Shown here one piece after another: positions 59,701-64,000 of a DNA stretch of 64,000 nt. The DNA is from Xenopus tropicalis (Eukaryota; Chordata; Amphibia; Anura; Pipidae): the NCBI RefSeq assembly GCF_000004195.4, contig NC_030678.2, positions 150,530,047 through 150,594,046 of the forward strand, given 5' to 3'. How positions within the stretch are numbered: position 1 is the first letter of the stretch; the number at the start of each line of letters is the position of its first letter. Both the position numbers and the translations under genes were made by a program. Below the pieces are notes generated by a model, which did no database searches, was not told where the DNA came from, and was given only the letters and a program-made list of their open reading frames with translations.

Positions 59701-62700
59701 TGGCTCTGCCCACTTTTTCTAACCTTGAACCGCAGTTACCTGGTGCCTAACCCTGCAAAGTTTGGGGACCCTGGCGTTATTTCTTTGAGAATGGCACCAG
59801 GTTGGATTCCCCCCCCATTGAAAGTCAATAAGTAAAATCTGATTGGCTGTTCAAATCACCACCCACTTTTGGGCATCCAGCAATCATCATATTTTCATTT
59901 AGGCTGACCCCATGACTGTGTGATTCCAGTTTGGGGAGTGCAGCCTCAAAGCTGTAAGATTAGCAGCAGTTTAAATTTCCCCATAAAAGTCTATGGGTGA
60001 AATTTGATTGGCTTTTCTTTGCCCCTCCCGCTTTGGGTCATCCAACAAATGTCGCCTTTTTTTTCTGGGTGACGCCATGATAATGTTATTCAAGTTTGGG
60101 GGGTGCAGCTTCAAAGCTGTAAGCGTGGCAGCAGTTTGAAAATCTTCCCTGTCAAAGTCAATGGGAAAATTGGGGGGTTCGGAGCGGTGCCACAAAATGA
60201 TGGGGGGCGGGATCGCTTAGAAAAGCACAAGTCACCTGCTCTGCTATAGGGCGAAGAAGTTTGGAGAGTCTGGGTGTTGTACCCCTAAAACTGTAGGAGG
60301 AGCCGTTTTTGCTGTGCTCCGATTGGATCTTTCTTCTTGTGGATTCTCCAATCAGAGCACAGCTTCCTTGACAGACAGTAAAATTGACCAATCAGAGCAC
60401 AGATGCACACAGGGATCGGGAGATTTTGCAAACTGGAAACAAATGAAGACTGAAAAGATGAATCTGCAGCTGTAACTTTACCTGAGAACCAACTCTCAAC
60501 TTTTGCTGCAGATTTCATCCCACAGGCACTATACACAGGTACTATACACAGGCACTATACACAGGCACTATACCCAGGCACTATACCCAGGCACTATACC
60601 CAGGCACTATACCCAGGCACTATACCCAGGCACTATACCCAGGCACTATACGCAGGCACTATACGCAGGCACTACCCAGGCACTATACGCAGGCACTATA
60701 CCCAGGCACTATACCCAGGCACTATACCCAGGCACTATACGCAGGCACTATACCCAGGCACTATACCCAGGCACTATACGCAGGTACTATACCCAGGCAC
60801 TATACCCAGGCACTATACGCAGGCACTATACGCAGGCACTATACGCAGGTACTATACGCAGGCACTATACCCAGGCACTATACCCAGGCACTATACCCAG
60901 GCACTATACGCAGGCACTATACCCAGGCACTATACCCAGGCACTATACGCAGGCACTATACCCAGGCACTATACGCAGGTACTATACGCAGGCACTATAC
61001 GCAGGTACTATACGCAGGCACTATACCCAGGCACTATACCCAGGCACTATACGCAGGCACTATACCCAGGCACTATACCCAGGCACTATACGCAGGTACT
61101 ATACGCAGGCACTATACCCAGGCACTATACCCAGGCACTATACGCAGGCACTATACCCAGGCACTATACCCAGGCACTATACGCAGGCACTATACGCAGG
61201 TACTATACGCAGGTACTATACGCAGGCACTATACCCAGGCACTATACGCAGGTACTATACGCAGGTACTATACGCAGGTACTATACGCAGGTACTATACA
61301 CAGGCACTATACACAGGTACTATACCCAGGTACTATACACAGGCCTCTGTTCTGCCTCTATACAGATTTCAAATGGGGGCCAAAAATATTGCTCTGTGAG
61401 GCTACAATTTTATTATTATTATAATTTTGTATTACTTATTTTTCCAAGTAGGCCTTAACTATTCATATTCCCATCTCTTGTTTAAACCACTACCTGGTTG
61501 CTAGGGTAAATAAGACCCTAGCAACCAGATAGCTGCTGAAATACCAAATGGAGAGCTGCTGAACAAAAAGCTAAATAACTGAAAAACCATTAAAAATAAA
61601 AGTGAATTTGAATGCGAACTAGCCCTGATCACAAACACAAATGTTTGCAGATCCCCTCACAGAAATGCGCGTATAAATACTTTAACATACTAAACATTTT
61701 AGGGTAAAAACAAAAAAGCCCCCCCCGCACTTTTGTACAGTATCCCTGGGAGTCAGTGGGAACGGCAAGAGGTAGTTGGGAGGTTAACTTTTTACGCCAG
61801 TGAGCGTGTAGAAAATGGGGGGTGCTAAGAAGAAGAAGCAGAAGAAAAAGCTGAGGTGGAAGAACAGTCTGTGGGGTTTTTCAACCCAACATAATAACAA
61901 TAAGTGAAACCACACAGGCAACGTATGTGTGCGGCTGCTGTAGTCAGTATCACCAACAAACTGAGAGCATATTCAGTCTTAAAAGGGGCAGTCTTGCAAG
62001 GCTACTACATCAGAAACCATACAAAAAAAATGTTAAAAGAAAAGCTGCTTAAATTAGATGTATAACATACTAAAGGTTAACGTAAAGGTAAACTTCCTTT
62101 AAAAAGTAGGATTATCATGATGGTTTTATTGTTGCAGTCCAGAAGGTTTGCATCTAATTGGCTGCTATGGATTAAAAGAAAAGGACTATTTTGCCCATAT
62201 TTGTACATAGCCCTTGTATTTGAGAAATATTTACGACATTTTTTTTTTTTTTTTAATACAGGTGCCCATACACCTTCAGATCCGGTTCCCGATCCGACTA
62301 GATTTCTTTAACCTGCCCGATCGAGATCTGCCCGATTTCAGGCCAGATATCGGTCGGGCAGGCCCATACACGGGCCGATTAGCTGCCGAATCGGTCTAAG
62401 AGACCAATATCGGCAGCTAGAATCGGCCTGTGTATGCGGGCCTTAAGGAACATTAACACCTACACCAGGGATACCCAATTTCAGGATCTCTACAAGGTTT
62501 TTAATTACAATTCCTACACCTTCAACAGGCTTTGGTTTTCAGTGGGATTCTGGGATATGCAATTCAACAACATTCCAAGTCTCACCAGTTGCCCAATTCA
62601 GCTTTATGCTTCTAATAAATTAGCCATATATTGTGCATCATAAATGAACGGCTACTTTAGATAGGTGGCCACGTCTTGCTTTGGCTAGATAAGCACTCCC

Positions 62701-63620
62701 AGATAAAGATAACGCAGATAATGCAGTACAGGTATAGGACCCATTATCCAGAATGTTCGGGACCAAGGGTATTCCGGATAAGTGGTCTTTCCATAATTTG
62801 GATCTCTATACCTTAAGTCTACTAAAAAATAAATAAAACATTTATTTTGCATCCAATAAGGATTATTTATCTCTTAGTTGGGATCAATTACAAGGTACAG
62901 TTTTATTATTACAGAGAAAAAGGAAATCGGTTTTAAAATTCTGAATTATTTGATTAAAATGGAGTCTATGGCAGACGGGCTTTCCGTAATTCAGAGCTTT
63001 CTGGATAACGGGTTTCTGGATAAGGGATCCCATACCTGTAGTAAGAATTGCTGTTGCATGTATTAAAAACATGTTTGTCAAACAACAACTCGCAATATCT
63101 GTGCACAACCCACAACAGGTATAGTTGACAAGAGAGTGGCAGGCTGACATTCCTGTGACGGACACATTACGCCAGACCGTACCTTGAATATTTACAAGTT
63201 TCAGCAGAGACTCCAGGTGCTCTTTTTCGGAGGCGGTTGCCTGATGCAGCCAGGCCAGCATATCACCAACATACCTTGCAAAGAGAAAAACAATACTTTA
63301 AATAACACAACAAGTTGCTCACTTAAAAATATGTAATTATTGGCAAAAAATATTTTCACACAGTCACAGCGTCAAGTTCATCTCCCCTAAACTCGTTTCT
63401 AAAAAAACAACCTTAAATGATTGTTAAAAATGCAATAATGTTCTGTTTGTATTAGAATAAAAGTCAAACTATATAACTATATATAAATTACCTGAGAGGA
63501 TCATGAGAATGCATTTCGATAGGTCGTGGTGTGCCCCCAGGCCCTCCCCTTGTTAGAGCATCAATGAAGCCTCTGACCACTGCACTCCTTCTTGCCGTTC
63601 CAAATTCATCCAAAGTGTAA
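35567..63620 (-). CDS. cog6: cog6: conserved oligomeric Golgi complex subunit 6, C-terminal 394 codons in eleven exons
   Basis: COG6 is a subunit of lobe B (COG5-8) of the conserved oligomeric Golgi tethering complex. The complex acts on the cytosolic face of the Golgi, captures retrograde intra-Golgi vesicles with SNAREs, and so keeps glycosylation enzymes in place. Joining the exons 63620-63492, 63274-63183, 57227-57163, 54903-54812, 53420-53303, 49090-48959, 46794-46627, 45607-45500, 42690-42637, 41219-41140 and 35714-35567 gives 1,186 nt with intact phase throughout. The result is 394 residues ending QQVQTLLS, the same length and order as the C-terminal part of vertebrate COG6 (about 657 residues). 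Landmarks: [56 protein letters not shown] and [13 protein letters not shown]. The N-terminal coiled-coil half lies beyond the right edge. No frameshift or stop is seen, so the gene looks functional. Confidence 0.95.
36668..36984 (+). mobile_element. ACAGGTATGGG MITE, copy 5
   Basis: The left end is worn (CTGTAGTATGGGATCCC); the right end is GGATAACGGGTCCTGTACCTGTA. Single middle unit. It lies about 40 bp from the L1/Tx1-type insertion. Confidence 0.85.
37028..37950 (+). mobile_element. 5'-truncated L1/Tx1-type LINE insertion with target duplication
   Basis: The insertion is flanked by AAACATATGTTCATCCT at 37011-37027 and again at 37948-37964, where its first three As merge with the poly-A tail. 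The pre-insertion site would be nicked at TTT/AA on the opposite strand, as expected for an L1-type endonuclease. The insert has an open C-terminal ORF2 part, a 3' UTR and a terminal run of 18 A. It is antisense to cog6. Confidence 0.9.
37030..37728 (+). pseudogene. L1/Tx1-type ORF2 C-terminus
   Basis: The frame is open from the 5' edge of the insertion to the stop at 37726-37728 (about 232 codons). It contains a zinc-knuckle-like series [19 protein letters not shown] (C-x2-C-x8-H-x4-C), typical of the C-terminal end of L1-type ORF2, followed by SYW and then a region rich in aromatic residues ([12 protein letters not shown]). No start codon, endonuclease or reverse-transcriptase catalytic part is present, so it is an inert fragment. 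The unbroken frame indicates a young insertion. Confidence 0.85.
41140..41219 (-). CDS. cog6: cog6 exon
   Basis: Acceptor CTTGTAG, donor GTAAGT. Encodes [18 protein letters not shown] and ends LSATVK with the lysine codon split after two bases. 80 nt. Fragment residues 320-346. Confidence 0.93.
41220..42636 (-). other. cog6: cog6 intron
   Basis: Filled mainly by an L2 3' tail split by a T2-type element (41750-42165). No other gene. Confidence 0.8.
41750..42165 (+). mobile_element. L2 LINE 3' tail interrupted by a T2-type MITE
   Basis: TAGATTGTAAGCTCTACGGGGCAGG (first part TAGATTGTAAGCTCT) at 41761, and TGTACAGCGCTGCCTAAATA at 42140, are the two ends of an L2 3' UTR like that at 32594-32846. 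Between them, from TTAA 41874 to TTAA 42107, lies a T2-type element (TTAAAGGAACAGTAACACC, GTACTGTTGCCCTGCA) that is related to the one at 45765-46172. Its right arm is worn or shortened. Confidence 0.75.
42637..42690 (-). CDS. cog6: cog6 exon (18 codons)
   Basis: Acceptor TTCCTTTGCAG, donor GTATGT. Encodes [18 protein letters not shown], phase 0 at both ends. Fragment residues 302-319. Confidence 0.93.
43808..44806 (+). mobile_element. T2/Kolobok-type MITE, GATGCCCCAGTAGC subfamily, copy 2, carrying a minisatellite
   Basis: Left end TTAAAGGAGAACTAAAGCC at 43808. The right end GGTTTAGTTGTTCTTTAT is its inverted match, with TTAA worn to TTAT. Inner blocks match 19975-20516. The extra length compared with that copy is the tandem array at 44018-44434. 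Confidence 0.8.
44018..44434. repeat. 32-bp minisatellite, about 13 copies, inside the T2 MITE
   Basis: Unit: CACACTATACTGTATATATA followed by GAATATAAATGG. Variant sites are GAATATAAATGG, GAATGTAAATGG and GAATATAAAAGG. The spacing is 32 bp with one shortened unit near 44214. Confidence 0.92.
45500..45607 (-). CDS. cog6: cog6 exon (36 codons)
   Basis: Acceptor TTTATCTGCAG, donor GTGAGT. Begins [19 protein letters not shown] and ends VQQHKPEQ. Phase 0 at both ends. Fragment residues 266-301. Confidence 0.95.
45608..46626 (-). other. cog6: cog6 intron
   Basis: Contains one complete T2-type MITE (45765-46172). The remainder is unassigned non-coding DNA. Confidence 0.8.
45765..46172. mobile_element. 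Complete T2/Kolobok-type MITE with long inverted arms
   Basis: TTAA at 45765-45768 and 46169-46172. Left TTAAAGGAACAATAACACC and right GGTGTTACTGTTCCTTTAA are inverted. The arms pair for about 140 bp (GACTGTTGCCCTGCACTG with CAGTGCAGGGCAATAGTAC). Non-coding. Confidence 0.9.
46627..46794 (-). CDS. cog6: cog6 exon (56 codons)
   Basis: Acceptor CCTTTTAG, donor GTAAGC. Begins [19 protein letters not shown], contains [18 protein letters not shown] and ends LEMLQFQ. Phase 0. This is among the most conserved parts of the protein. Fragment residues 210-265. Confidence 0.96.
46985..47852 (+). pseudogene. CR1 reverse-transcriptase C-terminal part, open for about 290 codons
   Basis: The catalytic FADDTKL motif (RT block with the two aspartates) is followed by [64 protein letters not shown], and [11 protein letters not shown], in the order usual for CR1-clade proteins. 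The 5' endonuclease and the fingers are missing, so it cannot act. No internal stop or frameshift is present. Confidence 0.92.
46985..48129 (+). mobile_element. CR1-type LINE, 5'-truncated, with intact 3' end
   Basis: Starts inside the reverse-transcriptase domain and runs through the stop codon and 3' UTR (CCATCTTGGAGTCAGGAAGG, GGTTGAACTTGATGGACGTA, TTCAACCCAACTTACTATG) to a terminal array of five 8-bp units TTACTATG (48090-48129). A 3' end of short 8-bp repeats instead of poly-A is the CR1 hallmark. Antisense to cog6. Confidence 0.9.
48959..49090 (-). CDS. cog6: cog6 exon (44 codons)
   Basis: Acceptor TTCTCTTTAG, donor GTAACA. Begins [18 protein letters not shown] and ends [12 protein letters not shown]. 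Phase 0. Fragment residues 166-209. Confidence 0.96.
50403..50422. repeat. (GT)n microsatellite
   Basis: About ten uninterrupted GT units. Expected to vary between individuals. Confidence 0.95.
50527..50700. repeat. Dispersed vertebrate repeat fragment
   Basis: The series CCAATTAACCTGCC, TTTTTGGGGTGTGGGAAGAA, GAATTGAACCCAAGACCCCA and GTGCTGCAGGGATGACC matches a repeat that is common in fish and amphibian genomes. I know the pattern but not its exact class, and I see no ends. Confidence 0.5.
52355..52558 (+). mobile_element. ACAGGTATGGG MITE, copy 6, partial
   Basis: Contains AATAAAACAGTACCTGTACT, TTGATCTCAACTAAAACATA, CCTATTGGGTTTAATG, GATCCAAATTGTGGAAGG and AGGAAAACCC. Both ends are worn or missing. 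Confidence 0.75.
52827..53134 (-). mobile_element. ACAGGTATGGG MITE, copy 7
   Basis: Ends TACAGGTATGGGACCGG and GATAACGAATCTCATGTCTGTA. Its middle carries GGCTGTTCTGCCCCC, the variant otherwise seen in the multiplied units of copies 1 and 4. Single unit. Confidence 0.85.
53303..53420 (-). CDS. cog6: cog6 exon
   Basis: Acceptor TTCTTTTTTAG, donor GTAAGT. The first base completes a split serine codon; then [20 protein letters not shown], and the exon ends [10 protein letters not shown]. 118 nt. Fragment residues 127-165. Confidence 0.95.
53421..54811 (-). other. cog6: cog6 intron
   Basis: Contains a perfect 21-bp inverted repeat (53720-53740 with 53786-53806, CAGTAATCTATAGCAACCAAT), and a T2-type MITE (54015-54504). 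Confidence 0.8.
54015..54504 (+). mobile_element. T2/Kolobok-type MITE
   Basis: TTAA at 54015-54018 and 54501-54504. Left TTAAAGGGGTAGTTCGCC; right GTATACTGTCCCTTTAA. Inner blocks (CACTGACCCCAGCAGCCAAA, TTCAAACCACTGCCTGGTTG, GCTGAAATTCTAATCTG) are shared with the fragments at 23480-23880 and 61370-61650. Confidence 0.85.
54812..54903 (-). CDS. cog6: cog6 exon
   Basis: Acceptor CCTCCCAG, donor GTAACA. Encodes [18 protein letters not shown] and ends FYHHTI plus two bases of a split serine codon. 92 nt. Too short and too split to stand out as an open frame; found by matching the expected COG6 order. Fragment residues 96-126. Confidence 0.94.
55765..56089 (-). mobile_element. ACAGGTATGGG MITE, copy 8
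   Basis: Ends TACAGGTATGGGACCTG and GGATGCCATACCTGTA; the inner part near 56055 is slightly rearranged (GGGTCTGGGTAACGG). Confidence 0.85.
56486..56763 (-). mobile_element. ACAGGTATGGG MITE, copy 9
   Basis: Ends TACAGGTATAGGACCC and GGGATCCCATACCTGTA. Shorter than usual because the AGTACAAGGTACTGTTTTA block is deleted. Confidence 0.85.
57163..57227 (-). CDS. cog6: cog6 exon (65 nt)
   Basis: Acceptor TTTTATATAG; donor GTTCTA, a weak match to the consensus although the GT is present. The first two bases complete a split glycine codon, then [21 protein letters not shown]. Fragment residues 74-95. Confidence 0.93.
58412..58695 (-). mobile_element. ACAGGTATGGG MITE, copy 10
   Basis: Diverged copy: ends ACAGGTATAACATCTG and GGGATTCCATGCCTGTA. 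Several small deletions. Confidence 0.75.
58761..58955 (+). mobile_element. Small hAT-type MITE
   Basis: Left end CAGGGGTGGCCAGGCC and right end TTGGCCACCTCTG are inverted. Flanking 8 bp are CTATACAT (58753-58760) and CAATACAC (58956-58963), 6 of 8 identical, as expected for an aged hAT target duplication. GATCGACGATG near the left and CGATCGACATA near the right extend the inverted ends. Non-coding. Confidence 0.7.
59164..59457 (+). mobile_element. ACAGGTATGGG MITE, copy 11
   Basis: Plus orientation. The left end is worn (TACAAACCCCCTTATCC); the right end is CAATTCCCATACCTGTA. Single middle unit. Confidence 0.8.
60522..61345 (+). repeat. 13-bp tandem array, about 63 copies
   Basis: Unit GGCACTATACNCA, with variants ACA, CCA and CGCA, and GGTACTATA in some units. 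The variants are interleaved (for example CGCAGGTACTATA clusters at 60776-60851 and 61195-61300), giving a readable variant map. Three units make 39 bp, so a repeated 13-residue peptide ([13 protein letters not shown]) runs open for about 290 codons. I consider it non-coding. Confidence 0.95.
61370..61650 (+). mobile_element. T2-related fragment
   Basis: Shares GCTCTGTGAGGCTACA, AAACCACTACCTGGTTGCTA, AACCAGATAGCTGCTGAAAT and AAAGCTAAATAACTG with 54015-54504 and 23480-23880. No ends visible. Confidence 0.6.
62262..62447. mobile_element. GTGTATGGGCA MITE, copy 4
   Basis: Left AGGTGCCCATACACC; right CCTGTGTATGCGGGCCTTAA. Rich in GATC and CGATC words (CCCGATCGAGATCTGCCCGA, CAGATATCGGTCGGGCAGG) and folding back on GATTAGCTGCCGAATCGGTC with GCAGCTAGAATCGGCC. 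Non-coding. Confidence 0.65.
62727..63040 (-). mobile_element. ACAGGTATGGG MITE, copy 12
   Basis: Well preserved; ends TACAGGTATAGGACCC and GGGATCCCATACCTGTA. It lies 140 bp from the cog6 exon at 63183. Confidence 0.9.
63183..63274 (-). CDS. cog6: cog6 exon
   Basis: Acceptor CTCTTTGCAAG, donor GTACGG. The first base completes a split arginine codon, then [20 protein letters not shown] and ending KLVNIQ with one base of a glycine codon. 92 nt. Fragment residues 43-74. Confidence 0.96.
63275..63491 (-). other. cog6: cog6 short intron (217 bp)
   Basis: AT-rich, GT...AG ends, no repeat recognised. Confidence 0.9.
63492..63620 (-). CDS. cog6: cog6 exon, first in the window
   Basis: Acceptor CTATTTCAG, donor GTAATT. 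One base completes the previous codon, then [38 protein letters not shown] and two bases of an arginine codon. 129 nt. Fragment residues 1-43. The next upstream exon is outside the window. Confidence 0.96.
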
Positions 63621-64000
63621 CTGAAATAGAAACAGATTTTAATAAAACTAATGTTTGGAAAATAAAAAAAATAAAAACCCCAGAATAAATCAGTTGGTTT
63701 AAAGTCTTGGACTGGTTGGAGGGTACAAAATCAGAAATGGTGCAACTGGAAGACTCCAAAAGGAGTTATGTGGAAATCCATGCGCAAATGGCATGTGTAA
63801 AAACTTCAATACATAAGATACATTGTACTGCACGTGCACCAAAGCATGTCCCTGCACTGATGCGTCCTACATCATGCCCAATGCCTGCTTGGCAATAGCT
63901 TAAAAGCACTCTAGAAATCCCTTGTCAGGTGACTACTGCTTGTAAATGTAAATGTGATGTTTTTAAGTGACAACAGCCTAACAAACACCTGCGCTAGTGC
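63621..64000 (-). other. cog6: cog6 intron, part
   Basis: No exon with the expected preceding COG6 sequence is present up to the right edge. No repeat recognised. Confidence 0.8.

Larger units (their letters stand above)
59640..61880 (-). repeat. Second copy of the CCAAT-rich repeat, split by an insertion
   Basis: The reverse complement of the 28050-29420 family: CAAAGTTTGGGGACCCTGG, TCTGATTGGCTGTT, GCAGCTTCAAAGCTGTAAGC, TCAATGGGAAAATTGGGGGG, GGGTGTTGTACCCCTAAAAC and TGTAGGAGGAG at about 60300. In the other copy the next sequence follows directly (TTTAGAAAATGGGGGGCGCT, complement near 28120-28135); here its match, TGTAGAAAATGGGGGGTGCT, lies at 61807. About 1.5 kb, including the 13-bp array and a T2 fragment, lies between. 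Confidence 0.75.
57228..63182 (-). other. cog6: cog6 intron (6 kb)
   Basis: The largest intron in the window. It holds MITE copies 10-12, a small hAT-type MITE, the second CCAAT-rich repeat copy, the 13-bp array and a T2 fragment, all listed separately. The remaining DNA shows no exon. Confidence 0.8.

Noticed and set aside
60503..61399. A 298-codon plus-strand open frame
   Set aside because: Translation of the 13-bp array. It lies in a cog6 intron, starts in flanking repeat DNA and has no known domain.
1309..63040. Twelve similar short open frames containing the peptide [11 protein letters not shown]
   Set aside because: They come from the ACAGGTATGGG MITE copies. The frames are short, often broken, and follow the repeat boundaries.
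62884..63261. A 125-codon minus-strand open frame
   Set aside because: Its start is the real cog6 exon (63274-63183), but after 63183 it reads into the intron and MITE copy 12.

Overview
This is a vertebrate nuclear genomic window, almost certainly from a Xenopus frog. The coding exons spell a vertebrate COG6 protein. The spacer DNA is packed with TTAA-flanked MITEs that begin TTAAAGG (T2/Kolobok type), many copies of a MITE that begins ACAGGTATGGG, and CR1, L2 and L1/Tx1-type LINE remnants, a mix typical of Xenopus. I cannot tell X. tropicalis from a X. laevis subgenome.

The only host gene I can support is cog6, on the minus strand. Eleven coding exons lie between 63620 and 35567. They join in phase at every junction, all with GT/AG ends, to give the last 394 codons and the stop codon. 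The 5' half of the gene lies beyond the right edge. A short 3' UTR with an AATAAA signal (35482-35487, read on the minus strand) ends the gene near 35460. The cog6 introns hold an L1/Tx1-type insertion with a 17-bp target duplication (37028-37950), a CR1 copy with a long open reverse-transcriptase C-terminus (46985-48129), an L2 tail split by a T2 element (41750-42165), eight copies of the ACAGGTATGGG MITE and several T2 elements.

Positions 1-35460 are intergenic, downstream of cog6. I found no exon there. From left to right they hold: an ACAGGTATGGG MITE with a 113-bp tandem repeat (1309-2071); a hAT-type element with an exact 8-bp target duplication and an internal minisatellite (3852-5007); a T2 foldback (6118-6595); a MITE loaded with about 16 copies of a 52-bp unit (7359-8585); an L2 fragment (10238-10610); several T2 elements (11-15.8 kb); a 0.6-kb near-perfect inverted repeat (15876-16487); more MITEs (18.7-25.2 kb); a 3-kb satellite-like array rich in CCAAT and GC-box modules with a C-rich minisatellite (26323-29420); a 51-bp minisatellite (30664-31428); and an L2 3' end (32594-33350). 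Stretches near 2.1-2.5, 24.1-24.5 and 31.8-32.3 kb look unique and may be conserved non-coding DNA, but this needs alignment.

The main pattern is that most of the large tandem arrays sit inside, or next to, an identifiable mobile element. For three of them the window also holds a related copy without the array or with fewer units, so the array can be seen as a later expansion inside the element. The long open frames across these arrays arise because the repeat units lack stop codons; they are not evidence of genes.
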